Shown here piece after piece: positions 1 to 11,336 of a stretch of 64,000 nucleotides of DNA. Position numbers and translations under genes: made by a program. Below the pieces are notes generated by a model. The model did no database searches, was not told the DNA's origin, and saw only the letters and a program-made list of their open reading frames with translations. How positions within the stretch are numbered: the first letter of the stretch is position 1; every line of letters begins with the position of its first letter. Source of the stretch: Bretschneidera sinensis (lineage: Eukaryota; Streptophyta; Magnoliopsida; Brassicales; Akaniaceae); contig CM043702.1 of assembly GCA_023935145.1 (NCBI GenBank), forward strand, positions 61,875,501-61,939,500. Reading direction: 5' to 3'.

Positions 1-1154
1 GTGTGATTTGATAATAATAAAGACATAGGGCTTTGATATCCACCACTAGTCATACTTTCCCAATTTTATAAGGTATCAGTGCACTAGCCTTATCATGTAT
101 ACCTACTGGTTGCCAACCTAAGGGCATGGTATCTACTCCTTAAGCTATTAATTTCCCTAAGCAACGAGTTAGACAAGGTATCTACTCTAACTCTTTTCTT
201 CCTTAAGGGATTCAGCATGGTATCTGCTTGAGTTGTTCCTTAAGAAAGCATAAGTACTATGGAAATTGACAACCACATGAGACCTAGGGCATGGTATCTA
301 CTCCTGGTTTCCCATGTTGATTAACCCGGGTATTCGGATAAGATATCCATTGTTACTAATGTTAGATCCAAGACTCGGTGATCCAAATTGATCTAACTAA
401 CAGGTCCATACCACATGCATACGCTAGCCATACACATACATATGAGGAACTTAAATAAGCACAGGCATTAATCAAGTTAAGGAACATAATAAAGGCTATT
501 GGCAAAGATTTATAAATGCATAAATATATGAGAAAGCATAACTAGGGCTTCAATCGAGCCCTATAAGAAAGTTAGTTACACATGCTGTCTAAAGTAAACA
601 TCATATATAAACTAAACATAAGAGAAGAATAAACCCGAGAAAAGAGGCATCAATTCTCTCCCAAAGCTTACACTTTTAAGGAAAAGCAAAGAGAAGTGTT
701 CTCTAAGTTGTGATGTGTTGTGTGTGCTTTATAGGTGTATTTATAGGGCTTAAGAAGTCCTAGAAGGTTCATGAGTTCCTAAACTTTCCTAAAACACAAA
801 ACTCTTTTATTTCCAAAATAGGGTTATGCAGTTTACTGTTCACGCCCGTACATGTGCACTCGATCGCACACGTCTTGCGCTTGATCGCAGTGTGTGCTTG
901 ATCCCTCTTCTGTGCGCACGATCGCAATGTGCGCTCGATCGCATTGCCTGGTGCGATCGATCGCAGATTGACCAGAGACTGCTCCAGGATTTTCAGACTT
1001 CTTCCTTTAAGTGCCAAAACTGTTTTTTTTCTTCCAAAACCTATAAAACACATGTGAAACACACAAATGGAGTAAAAGAGATAAAATTAATGTAATTAAG
1101 GACCTAACAAATGAAAATAAGGGGGCTTAAATATGAATATTTAAGCACCTATCA
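1..1154 (-). mobile_element. Family B LTR (Athila-like), cut by the window edge
   Basis: This is a family B LTR on the minus strand. It aligns by eye with the LTRs at 9674-10957, 18780-20058 and 36056-37355: the same run of short phrases about 'ctactccttaagctattgatctccctaag' type sequence, then the CGATCG tract, then the family start TGATAGGTGC read on the minus strand at 1154. About 170 bases of the LTR end are missing at the left window edge. To the right, position 1155 enters element F pol between RNase H and integrase, so the LTR interrupts F. Whether it is solo or part of a full element cannot be seen. Confidence 0.8.
850..967 (-). repeat. CGATCG-core repeat tract in family B LTR
   Basis: Five to six imperfect copies of a unit like GCGCTCGATCGCA lie here, with a palindromic CGATCG core. 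Some copies show TpG or CpA in place of CpG, as expected of methylated plant repeats. On the LTR's own strand the tract sits upstream of the promoter region. Open frames read across it (Ala-Leu-Asp-Arg repeats) are products of the repeat and not a gene. Confidence 0.75.
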
Positions 1155-2530
1155 ACAACCATATTCGTTAACCATGATCCTCTATCATTGATATTTAACT
1201 TTATTCTTATCTCTTTTAAATCTATCATCAATTTCGCATCAGGACTCCCAATAGCAGTTATCCTTCTTGTAGACTTTCTACTCAATCCATCAGCTATCAC
1301 CTTCGCATTTTCTAGATGATAGTGAATTGTACAATCATAGTTACTAATCAACTCCATCCACCACCTTTTGCCTCAAATTCAACTCTCCCTGGGTAGGTAA
1401 GTATGTCAAACTCTTATAACCCATGAATATCTCACAAGTGGCTCCATACAGATGATGTCTCCAATCTTTAAAGTAAACACTATAGCAGCCAACTCTAAGT
1501 CATGAGTAGGGTAATTTCTATCATGAATCTTCAATTGCCTATAAGTATGGGCCACAAATTTCCGATGTTACACATATCCCAACCATTGATGCGATGTATC
1601 ACTATACATCCCAAATCCTTCATCACTAGAAGGAAACACCAATACTGGAGCTGTAGCCAATTTCTCCTTTAGTAACTGGAAATTTTTCTCACACTTCTCT
1701 CACCATACAAATCTCACCTCTTTCCTGGTTAGTCTATTCAATTGTATTACAATAATAAAAAAAAATCTAAAAGAATCTTCTATAATAACCAGCAACACCA
1801 AGAAAATTCTAATCTCAATCACATTAGTTGGTCTCTCCCAACTTAACATTGCCTCTACCTTTTGTGGATCAACTGTTATGCCATTTCCTGATATTACATG
1901 TTCCAGGAAGGTCATTTCGTTCAGCTAAAATTCACATTTAGGAAATTATAGCATAAAATCTCTCTCCCTCTTCAAAATCTCCAACACAATTTCTAAATGT
2001 TTTGCATGCTCTTCTTTAGTCTTAGAATACACCAAGATGTTATCGATGAACATAACCACAAGATTATTAAGAAATGGTTCAGGCATTTTATTCATCAAGT
2101 CTATGAATGTTTCTGGAATATTAGTCAATCCAAATGACATCACAAGAAACTTATGACCATAACGTGTCCTAAAGGTAGTCTTAGGCACGTCTCTCTCCTT
2201 TATCCTTAACTAGTGATAAACTGATCTTAGGTTTATCTTAGAAAAAAATCTCACTCCTTGAAACTACTTATACAATTCATTTATCATGGATAAAAGATAT
2301 TTGTTCTTATTCAACTATTTGTAGTCTATACATAATCTCATCGTTCCATCTTCCTCCTTCACGAACAACACAGGGGCTCCCCAAAAACATTAGGTCCGGT
2401 AAATTGTTTATCTAAAAATTCTTAAACTTTCAACTCTCTTAACTCAGTGGGTGTCATTCTGTAGGGTGTTATTAGATATATGTGATGAACCTCGTATCAC
2501 ATCAATAGAGAATTAAATCTTCTTACTAAT
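1155..2530 (-). pseudogene. Element F pol remnant: RT to RNase H (Ty3/gypsy, chromovirus-like)
   Basis: Minus-strand remains of a Ty3/gypsy pol. In order along the minus strand: a start of RT near 2440-2480 (YRM-type motif before TELRELK), the RT core at 1946-2188 with FGLTN and a changed catalytic motif FIDN (normally F-x-DD), the connection domain at 1700-1915 (FLEHVISGNGI...VDPQKVEAML), and the end of RNase H at 1127-1357 (ADGLSRK). These are hallmarks of chromovirus-like RT/RNase H. The frame is broken by many stops and shifts, and the second aspartate of the active site is lost, so it is dead. Integrase would follow to the left but a family B LTR interrupts it at 1154. The RT N-terminus is separated from protease by the inverted LTR at 2531-4913. 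Confidence 0.82.
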
Positions 2531-2640
2531 TGTAATACCCGTATTCGTGAAGTAAGGGTAATAAAGTAATTTAATAAATATGGCATGAAATTTAAATAGT
2601 ATATTTATGCAAAAGATTAGTATTGAATAAAAGAATTCTA

Positions 2641-2712
2641 AAAAAAATATGAATAGTGAATAATGAATAGTGAAACGTAAATAGTGAATAATGAATAGTG
2701 AATAGTGAAAAA
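2641..2712. repeat. Short tandem repeat (GAATAGTGAATAAT-like)
   Basis: Five or so overlapping copies of a 7- to 14-base unit (gaatagtgaata/atgaatagtgaa) near the start of the family F LTR, followed by an A-run. Simple-sequence expansion within the LTR. Confidence 0.8.
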
Positions 2713-3779
2713 AAAAACAAAAGTTAAACAAAAAAAATGGCTGAAATCATGGCAGCTATTTGTTGCCAAAGTTAGGCCAAAGTTTCTAAAAGAAAAATAA
2801 GTGTAAAACATGTGTAGGGAGGAGAGGAAAAAGGGCTGCTTGAGTTGAAAAAGTTTTTGGCTGTTTGTGTTGCATCCAACTTATATATATACACACACTG
2901 TAAACGCAAATTTTTCCTTACCGATTTCGTTAGTTTTCTTTCAAATTTCTCTATTTTCTTAATACACTTAGGAACCTAAAGAAAAGTCAAAATAGCAAAA
3001 TTATTTTGAAAGGATTTTCTGCGGAATTTTATAGAGGATCATGAAAAGCTATCAGTATTATAAGGTAACAGTGTAGTATTTATTTTTGAATTTTTAGCAT
3101 ATATTAAATTCCCGGAGCTTAAAGTGAGAATTTTCAAAGGGAGTAGTTTATGATGAATGTAAGAAATAATTAGAAATTTAATACAAATATTATATCAGGT
3201 GTTGACTATCTACAACGGGAGAAATTTTTGAGAAGACCGGGAACGTCAAGAAGGTGACCCACGGGTAGCTTTAAGTGCTACGGAGTGAGTTGGATTTACT
3301 TTAAGTAGTCTAAATAAAAATCAATTATTTGGTGATAATATTAAATTTAATTATTAAAGTATGATTGGGTGATGGATAAATCTTTAGGTAAATAGATACA
3401 GTATAAATGTTGGAATCATAGAAAATTATTATGTGAAAAGAAATATTATTAGAAAAATGAGTTGATTTAATAATAGAAGTGATAAGTGAAATTCTTGATG
3501 AGCTCTGATGAAGATTTTGATACGAATTATGATAGATAAATTTTAGTAGATCTTGACAAGTTTTGATGGATGAATTGATATGATATGGGATGGAATTTGG
3601 GTAAATCTTGACAAGCTCTAATGAATTATTTGATGTGATTTGGGATGAGAGAAATTTTTTAGAATAATTAGAATAGCCAATTTAAGTGTGTTAAATTTAT
3701 ATGTTGTTTTTATATTGCTGTTTATATGCATATTTCATATCATTGCTCATATACATATGCATTAAATGAGACAGAAAAG

Positions 3780-3970
3780 AACCAGGAAGGCAGCCGGTCT
3801 AATGAAATAACCGTGACAGCCGGTATATGCTGGAAATAAAAGTGACATGGTGACAACCGGTATATGCTGGAAATAAAAGAGACACCGTGCCAGCCGGTAT
3901 ACGCTGAGAAAATTCTGTGGCAACCAGGACTAAGCTATAAATTAAAGAATCGGGAGAGAGCCGGTCTGAG
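3780..3970. repeat. Tandem repeats with AGCCGGTATATGCTGG core
   Basis: About four imperfect units of 40 to 50 bases, each with a CCGGT(A)TATGCTG core followed by GAAATAAAAG and GACA. The minus-strand family F LTR has related sequence with 'accggc' cores at about 6920-7040. An internal LTR minisatellite. Confidence 0.7.
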
Positions 3971-4054
3971 ATAATAACAACCTGTCGACAAGTAGAAAGA
4001 TGTTCCCATCATAATTATTCATGCATTTGCATCTATTTTAATTATTGCTGCATG

Positions 4055-4390
4055 ATTAAAATTCTGAGGTGTGATGTATCATCGTGAAAATAATTATAGA
4101 TGATTGAGTCTCGCAGAAAGAGACAGTTACGATGAAAATATTATTGAAAAGCTGAGATGTGGTATATTGTCGTGTATTATGGCTGCATCTCATAAAAAGA
4201 GACAATTATGATGAAAATATTATTGAAAAGCTGAGATGTGGTATATTGTTGTGTATGATGGCTGAGTCTCATAAAAAGAGACAGCTATGATGATGAGATT
4301 ATTGAAATGCTGAGATGTGATATATTATTGTGAATTTAATTATAGATGGTTGAGTCTCATAGAAAAAGACAGTATGATGATAAGACTTAT
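4055..4390. repeat. About 80-bp tandem repeat, four imperfect copies
   Basis: Four successive units begin near 4055, 4147, 4225 and 4304. Each has GCTGAGATGTG, then a TATATTG block, then TGAGTCTCATA, AAAGAGACA and TGATGA. The inverted partner LTR has only one recognisable unit (about 6770-6870), so expansion in this copy explains part of the length difference between the two F LTRs. Confidence 0.75.
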
Positions 4391-4913
4391 CTAAATGGTA
4401 GACTTTATGATGTGAACCTCATTACGAGGTAATTATGAGATAATTGATGGTCTTAAGGTGGACCAATGATTGAGAATAAGAGATTGATAGAGAATAAATC
4501 TTATGATATGTGTAATGATAGTAGAAAGTTGTCATCAAGTTATGTGAAAAATAAAAGATTAAATAATAAAGGACTATTTATGGAATTTGGAATACTTTTA
4601 GTAAATTTAATTCACTGAGCTTGTGAAGCTCACCCTTCATTGTACAATGATTTTCAGGTAGCAGGCTTGACAAATAATGTGGTGAGTTGAGGTTTCGAAG
4701 AAATCATTTCTGTAAGCCACGTACATGTCATCATCCTCAGACTAATGAGAAAATAAAATGAAAAATTAATTTGTAAATCTTCATGCATTTTGCGGATTGA
4801 TGTAAAGTTCTTTTGCTGTTATTTATTTTATTGTTGCATAGATGTGTCGTGCTGGGATTCTCAAAATGTGATGACACCATTTCGGGGTGGCCATGCCGGG
4901 ATGGGTCGTTACA

Positions 4914-6430
4914 AAGGTAACTTAGACCACTCATCAAGAAATACATCAGAAAAAATCTGTCTCTACTGAGATTTCTTTTAACTCTATATTTTCCTTTTTA
5001 GAATCCATTATGTATGCCAAATACTCTTCATAACCCTTTTTCAACCATCTGCTAGTAGTAAGAGCAAAATAAGATAATTTGAGGTTATCTTATGTTCTCC
5101 CTGAAAGTTAAACTCCTCATGTCCATATCTTGAACACTACCTTCTTTATAAAACAATAAACCATATTCAAAGATAATAAATCAGCTTCAGATTCTCTATC
5201 ATTGATACGAATTGCATAACCCTTGTAAACATTTATGATTATCACTCTATCTCTAGTGAGAACTTCAACAAAAATATTTTGCATCAAAGTACTAATACAT
5301 ACTTAAATAGACTTCATATGAATACTGGATGCAAAAGAATGGGTTGCACCAAGAACAACCAACATTGATATGTCCACCTTTTCTACATACAAAGCACTTC
5401 AAATTATGAAAATTATGGGATAAATATCTTATCTGAATACATCTATAACAAACTTCTGTCTCTCGATCATACATCAGATTACCACTTCCCTTTGGTGGCA
5501 TACTTACTTCCTCTGCTATGACTCCCAGTTCCCATAATCTGTCCCCCAAATCAAAAGGCCCCACCGATAGTATTTTGAGCTATAGAAGTAACAGATCTTG
5601 TTTGCCTTCGACTTTGTACTATAGTTCCATGTAATAAGGAACGCCCTCTCTGGGCTGGTCTCTCACCCTGTACACTCATACTACCACTACCTCTAAAACC
5701 TTCATGTCTAAGCCTCTTAACCACTCTTTCTCTTTCCCTTAAACTACTTCACATCTTTCCCAATCTAAAATAATATATCCACCAACTTGACAAAATTCAT
5801 ATGCTTGATATAAGATAGTTTTGATCAAAATTTTTAAACATAGTTCATCTATGAACCTCTTACATTTCTTCCCCTCTAGGTCCACCATTTTCGGTACAAC
5901 CATTGACAAGACCACAAATTTCCTATCATTCTGAGCCACAGTCAACACATTTGCCTCAAATAAATAAAATCTCTATCTTATTGGGCTCTAAAGGTCTAAG
6001 GAAAGTATTTATCAAGGAAAACCTCCTTAAATCTATTCTAGGTTAAGGGTGTATCAACATCTGCAATTACCTTGGGAAGAATATCCTCCCACTATCCTAA
6101 AGCTTCTCCTTCTAACTCAAATGAAGCAAAGGTGACCCTTTGCCTACTAGTCACTGGAAAAGTTCCAAATAATCTCTCTACATGTTTCACCCAAACTCGG
6201 GCTTAAAAGGATTCATAGATCCTTTAAACAATAAGGCATTTAACTTAACATACCTAACAAAATAATCTCTCTGAATCTCATGCATAAGCTCATTTTTCCC
6301 CTTTTTAAAATTTATCATTACTGGATTTGCAACAATCTCAAGGACTGCCTTAGCCTGTTCATCAAGTCTATGTTATAGGCTATCAACTCTATCATCTGTT
6401 ACATTCATTTTCTCAATAAGGAATGCCCCA
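4914..6430 (-). pseudogene. Element F gag and protease remnant (Ty3/gypsy)
   Basis: Minus-strand remains of gag then protease. Gag at about 6430-5600 shows a capsid-like stretch (e.g. KGKNELMHEIQRDYF) riddled with stops. The gag zinc knuckle at about 5385-5470 includes CFVCRKGGHINVGC, a complete C-x2-C-x4-H-x4-C, preceded by a damaged first knuckle. Protease-linker sequence follows to 4914, ending in DVFLDEWSKLP, the usual run-up to RT in chromovirus-like elements. RT resumes at 2530 across the inverted LTR. Gag N-terminus and PBS are missing at the right because the LTR end is deleted. No intact frame. Confidence 0.75.
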
Positions 6431-8099
6431 TAGAAAATGATTTTGTCTTAACCTTAACTCACTAAACTATTTGTCCTGCCTGCTACCTGAAATTATTGTA
6501 CAATGTGGGATGAGCTTCACAAGCTCAGTGAATTAAATTTACTAGAAGTATTCAATTTTTATAAATAGTCTTTTAATATTTAATTATTTATATCTCATAA
6601 AACTTGACAATAGCATTCTACTATCACTACACATATCATAAGTCCCATTTTCTATCAATCCATTCTTCTTATATATTTGTTCACCTTAAAACCATCAATT
6701 ATCTCATAATTACCTCGTTATGAAGTTCACTGCATAAAGTCTACCATTTAGATGGTTCTTATCATATCATACTTCTATGTTTCTTTCTCACCATAACTGT
6801 GTCTCTGTGAGACTCATTCATCTATAAATAAATTTACAATAACAAACAACACTTCAGATGCAATGCATGAATTATTATTAGGGAACGTCTTCCCACATGT
6901 CGCCATGTTTTTATCTTAGACCGGCCCCCTCCCTGTTTTTTTATTTACAACATATATTGGTTGTCACGATTTTCATTTATTTCTAGAATATACCGGCTGT
7001 CACGATTTTTCAATTAGACCAGGCCCCTCCCGGTTATTTTATTTTATGCATATGCATATGAACAATGATATAAAAACAAACATGAATTCAAATATTTAAA
7101 TAAGCTATCCTAATTATTCTCAAATTATTATTTGAAAATTTTCACTAAATTCTCTCATCGTAAATCACATCAAATCATCAATAATAGCTTGTCAAAATCC
7201 ACTAAATTTCCTCTCCTCATAAATCATATCAAATCATCAACCATAGCTCATCAAGAATATCACTTATCGCTTTTATTATTAAATTGACTCATTATTCAAA
7301 TAATATTATTTCTCATAAAATAATTCTCTACACATCCACTATTCCTATCACACCTATAAACTAACTTTCATCTATCACCAAACCATAAGTTAATAATTTA
7401 TTCTAATATTATCACTAGATATTTCATATTTTTATTGATTACTTAAAGTAAATCTAACTCACCACGTAGCACTTACAGCTACCTATGGATCATCTCCTTG
7501 CCTTTCCTGCTCCTCTCAGCAATTTTCCCTGGTTGCTGATCGTCAACACCTGACATAATATTTATATTAAAATTTAAAATTTATTATTCATTTCTTCCAT
7601 AATTGACATTCTTTGAAAATTCCCACTTTGAATTTTGGAAAATTTCATGTATGCTAAATTTCAAAAATAAACTTCACGTTATTACCTTATGTTTTTCTTA
7701 GAGCTTCCCATAAATCCGTTCAAAATTTTGCTCTTTCAACCTTTCTTTCGGTCCCTAACTATTTCGAGAAATATAGTAGTTTGAATTGTAGAAGGAAGAA
7801 ACCAAACAGGATTTGGTAAGTAAAATAAAAAAAGAAAAACTAAAACTATTTAATCCAATTTTTTTTTTTACTTCAACACTCAGCAATCCTCATCTCTCAA
7901 GCTGCCACGAACCAACTCTTTGGCTAACATGCACACTCTCATTTTCTCTTGGCATCAGGTGTTGCCACCTGCTGCCACGTTTTTTTTTTTATAAAAATCA
8001 AACCTTTCTCATTTAAACATATATATATATATCATTTTAACTCTGTGTCAGATTTATAAAATTATTTCTTTGCCCTTACTTTACGAATACGGGTATTAC
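6430..8099 (-). mobile_element. Family F 5' LTR (minus), 3' end deleted
   Basis: Reading leftward from 8099 this starts TGTAATACCCGTATTCGT like the plus-strand LTR at 2531, and matches it up to the region near 4710 (GTAGCAGGC block, about 6480 here). About 200 bases at its end, the PBS and the gag start are gone. It is the 5' LTR of element F, whose gag follows on its left. To its right is copia element G. The left boundary is approximate. Confidence 0.7.
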
Positions 8100-8443
8100 A
8101 CTTTATGAGTTAATAATGCTTCTACTTGGATATGACATACCGAGTACAGTTCTTACATTTGAAATAGTTGACATCTGCTAAGAAAAACCAAGAAACAAAG
8201 CGAGGAGAAGTCAAACTTCACCTTGGAAATGGAGCAAGCATTGCTACATTAGCCTTATACTCTTATTACTTAGTTTACCATCTAGAATTAGATAGTAAAT
8301 TTTTTTTGTCTAGAAAAACAAAAGAAAGGAGATAATGATCTAAATCATTTCTAAATCTCTTAAGGCTAGGTTATGTCAATGTGGATAGTGTAAACAACTT
8401 GGAAAACTATGGATTCTTGGATCTTTTAAATTGTGAATTCTAC
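8100..8443 (+). pseudogene. Copia element G, left part: gag-pol protease region
   Basis: Plus-strand copia remnant. Around 8195-8300 the frame reads LHLGNGASIATLALYS, matching the pre-integrase motif L-x-x-G-N-G-A-x-x-A-x-x-A-x-G of Ty1/copia polyproteins. The final part, up to 8443 (LLNCEFY), runs into the GAG-pre-integrase region, which continues at 46908 on the far side of element D. The two halves share the 5-bp TSD TCTAC (8439-8443 and 46908-46912). The upstream part is cut by element F at 8099. Stops and shifts throughout. Confidence 0.7.
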
Positions 8444-9673
8444 TGATGAGAATACAAAATGTCATATTTTTCTCCCTTAATGTTTAGTTTTTTTATACTC
8501 AATTGGTGCCTAAATGTACTCTTTATTCTTATATTTTAATTTAAGATGCAAATGGAGGCATTAAGTGCAAAACAAAACTAATTGGGCGATTTTGGAAAGT
8601 TTTGACATTGCTTCGTAATCTAGGCATAACTCTATCATCCGACTTCCGATTGAGATGATTCAAGATGCTACAGAACGCCAAGAAAAATCTCTACAACATT
8701 CATGTTTTGAGTTTTGAGAGATACTTACTGAATTAAGGGTGAAACCTGGCTTGGAGTTGCTGTACCTCCACTGCTGATGTTCTGGAACATCCCTTAACTT
8801 GCAATTCTAATACGCTGATTTGACATGGTTTATTTTCAGAAGTTTCCAGATCTGGTGTATGAAAATTCATGCTAAAAACACAAGTTTCCTAGTCATATTA
8901 GGACTTTATTTTATTTTTAATATTTTCCTTAAATTAGTCAGATTTGGATATTGCTATTTTACGATAATATTTAGAATATTTTTTGGGGACCTTGTAGGTT
9001 TCCAATACTGAAAATAACATGTATAAGAAGGAAGAAATCATCAAACTTCAGGGAAGCCTCTCTCTCCCCTTTTCTATAACATCTCATTCGAGTTTTCATC
9101 ATGGCTCTACATGGCTAAACTTTTATAATTGGTTAAAGGAAACGAAAGCCTTAGAATCAATAAAACTGTGAGATTTAAATTATTTTTATTGTTCAATTTA
9201 TGCTTTTAGTATCAGATGTTCTTTTGTGCCTCTTATTTTCATGATTGTCTCATTTAATTACTAGGAGGCCTACTAATTTATTATTCATTGCAATCTACTA
9301 CTAGGTTAGAAATCAAATCCGTAATTGTTTAATCCCTTTAATTTGTCAAGCAACTAAGATTTAAGGATTTGTTGCATCAGAAATTATTAGATCTTAGGAA
9401 GAACGTTCGACTAAATAAAATGCAACCACTTGTGCTTCTGTTGTTTAGCTTCGTTGATCTCTCTAATTCTTAAGGTTGCTACTAGATTAAACTTTTAGCA
9501 CTTGCCTTAGGTTGTTTAGTAGTTAGGGTTAATTAGATCACCTATTTTCTAATTAACTGCGACTGAGGAGAGATAGGAAAATAATTCCAACGGTGAATAT
9601 TCAAAGTGTGATCACCGTTGGAATTGACATATACTTGCATCGATGATCAGTTGTAAAATTTCGATGGTGGATG
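8444..9673 (+). mobile_element. Element D 5' LTR, left part
   Basis: It matches 45462-46680 nearly throughout: start TGATGAGAATACAAAATG versus TGATGTGAATACAAAATG, and the final phrase 'aaaatttcgatggtggatg'. The match stops at 9673 where a family B LTR begins. The last five bases, GGATG, are the TSD of that B insertion. The missing right part of this LTR is at 18535-18779 on the other strand. A possible TATA-like GTATAAGAAGG lies at 9020-9030. Confidence 0.85.
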
Positions 9674-9848
9674 TGACAAGTGCTTAAATAGTCATATTTA
9701 AGCCCCTTAATTTACACTTGTTAGGCTTTTTGTTTATCTATTTCAGTATATTCTACTTCATTTTTGTGTTTTCTGTGATTTACATAGGTCTTTGAAGAAA
9801 ATAAGACATTTTGGAGCTCTAAGGAATAAAAAGTGAAGATCTGCAAAC

Positions 9849-9975
9849 CAGCAAGCTGCGCTCAAGCGCACCTCTCTTGTGATCGAGCACACAGGCACTC
9901 GAGCGTACACTTAGAAGGCTCAAGCACACACATGCACTTGAGTGCAGACCCATGTGATCGAGCACACACGCACAG
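9849..9975 (+). repeat. CGATCG-core repeat tract (decayed) upstream of TATA
   Basis: Repeated GCGCTCAAGCGCA and GTGATCGAGCACA units, many with CpG changed to TpG or CpA. The tract ends about 80 bases before the TATA box at 10053. The same position relative to TATA is seen in element C LTRs. Confidence 0.7.
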
Positions 9976-10052
9976 AGAAGCGGCAGAGCCAGTATTGGAA
10001 AGAAGTCTCCGGGTCTTATTTTGGAAATTAGGGTTTCTAGGGTTTCCTAAAC

Positions 10053-10064
10053 CTTATAAAGAGG
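10053..10064 (+). promoter_or_regulatory. Probable TATA box of family B LTR
   Basis: CTTATAAAGAGG lies about 380 bases into the LTR, downstream of the repeat tract. The corresponding sequence is kept in the other B LTRs (for example 'tataagg' near 19702 on the minus strand). Placement suits a retrotransposon U3 promoter; no transcript evidence. Confidence 0.5.
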
Positions 10065-10963
10065 CTTGTAAACATGGAAAAAGGGTAGTTAGTTTTAGGT
10101 TAGGTTTAGTTTTACTTTTAATCTTCTCTTTGGAGAGGGATGCTGGAATTGTGGAAGCTTTGGGAGACGAATTGACAACTTCTCTCTCAAGTTTCTTCTT
10201 TCCCCTTTATTTTTATTTTATGAATTTGTTTAGCATTACAAACATGTGTAACTAAACCTTAGTAAGGGCTTGGTTGAAGCCCTAATTATGTTTAACCAAT
10301 AATTCAGTATTGGTGCCTTTGCAATATTTATGCTGTGATTCTTGATTTGATTAATGCCTGTTTTTATTTAAATTCCTCATATGTGTGTGTCTGATCGACG
10401 TATGCATGTGGTATGGATTAGTTCGTTGAATCAATTTGGATGACCGAGTCCTGGGTTCAACAATAGTAACAAAAGATATCCATGCCTGATTCTTGGGTTA
10501 ATCAATATGGGAAACCGGGAGCCCTAGGTCTCGTGTGGTTGTCAATTTCCACAGACCTTATGCTCTCTTAAGGAACAACTCAATATACACCATGCTGAAT
10601 CCCTTAAGAGAGAAAAGAGTTAGAGTATACACCATGCCTAACTCGTTGCTTATGGAAATCAATAGCTTAAGGAGTGGACCAAGCCCTTAGATTGACAACC
10701 ATTAGGTATTCATAGCATGAGTAGAGCATTGGCATATTGTTTTGTTGGAGTAGCATGATTAGTGGTGGATGTCAAGTCCCTATGCCTTTATCATTATTAT
10801 CTAAACCCAATATTTATTTCTATTCTAAATCGAAATTCACCAATCTCTGTGGAAATGATCTCGTACTTGCACACTATGCTACTGTAGACATTGTGCACTT
10901 GCAAGTAAGACAAGTTCGATTATTTGCTTATTTATTTGGGTAGATAAATGAACAACAAGTTTT

Positions 10964-10980
10964 TGGCGTTGTTGCCGGAG
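10964..10980 (+). other. Primer binding site of element B-i (tRNA-Asp type)
   Basis: TGGCGTTGTTGCCGGAG follows the LTR by six bases. It is complementary, with two mismatches, to the 3' end of tRNA-Asp, the usual primer of Athila-like elements. Confidence 0.8.
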
Positions 10981-11311
10981 ATTGTGCTAAATTTCTTTTC
11001 GGAATTCTTTTCGTTAATTTTATTATTTTGTTTTGTTTTATTTTTTTATTATTTTATTCTGCTTCATCAAATCTAATTTATTCCCTCTGTTTTCTGGTTT
11101 TTTTTTTTTTTGGTTATATTTTTCCGTTCTAATTTTTTCCTTTTTCTTTTTTTTTTTTTTCGTTTTTTCAGTTTTTCTATTTCAGGTGTGCATCAATGTT
11201 GTTTCTGGAGGCATTATGATCGAGTGCAAGCTGAGGTGCGATCAAGCATAGCAGTGCGATCGAGCACTATTCTTGGTGCGCTCAAGCGCAAAACGTCCAG
11301 AAACTACCCAA
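10981..11311 (+). other. Element B-i leader, up to inversion junction
   Basis: Noncoding leader after the PBS: very T-rich from 11000 to 11180, then a second block of CGATCG-type units at 11218-11292 outside the LTR. Family B sequence stops at about 11311, where a short palindrome and then inverted family A gag begin. The leader's continuation into B gag now lies near 25933 on the minus strand, with the intervening gag N-terminus missing. Confidence 0.65.
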
Positions 11312-11336
11312 ACTGCAGTACTAAAGCTACTGCAGT
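11312..11336. repeat. Palindrome at left inversion junction
   Basis: ACTGCAGTA, a 7-base spacer CTAAAGC, then TACTGCAGT: a perfect 9-bp inverted repeat. It sits exactly between family B leader (left) and minus-strand family A gag (right) and matches neither known A gag copy. It could be filler made during repair of the inversion break. Confidence 0.7.

Larger units (their letters stand above)
2531..4913 (+). mobile_element. Family F LTR in inverted orientation inside element F
   Basis: A 2383-base LTR starting TGTAATACCCGTATTCGT and ending GGGTCGTTACA, so it has TG...CA ends. The same start, in reverse orientation, ends the minus-strand LTR at 8099, and the two share further blocks such as the 'cactgagcttgtgaagctca' region (about 4613 and 6520). 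It sits between the protease and RT parts of minus-strand element F. I find no matching 5-bp TSD (CTAAT on the left, AAGGT on the right). Its length exceeds the minus LTR partly because of internal tandem repeats. Best read as an extra LTR of the same family in opposite orientation. Confidence 0.75.
9674..10957 (+). mobile_element. Family B LTR: 5' LTR of element B-i
   Basis: A complete 1284-base LTR with ends TGACAAGTGC and GAACAACA. It is inserted in the D 5' LTR after the TSD GGATG (9669-9673). It is followed by AGTTTT and a PBS. The sister LTR of the same element is at 18780-20058 in reverse orientation. The whole LTR holds the CGATCG-core tract and then a TATA box, consistent with U3-R-U5 order. 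The 140-codon open frame at 9833-10255 crosses the repeat tract and has no recognisable product. Confidence 0.88.

Noticed and set aside
2531..8099. A DNA transposon with terminal inverted repeats TGTAATACCCGTATTCG
   Set aside because: The inverted ends belong to two long LTRs facing each other, with gypsy gag and protease between them and no transposase.
9833..10255. A 140-residue protein gene
   Set aside because: It lies wholly inside an LTR and crosses the CGATCG tract; no similarity to a known domain and not kept in the other B LTRs.
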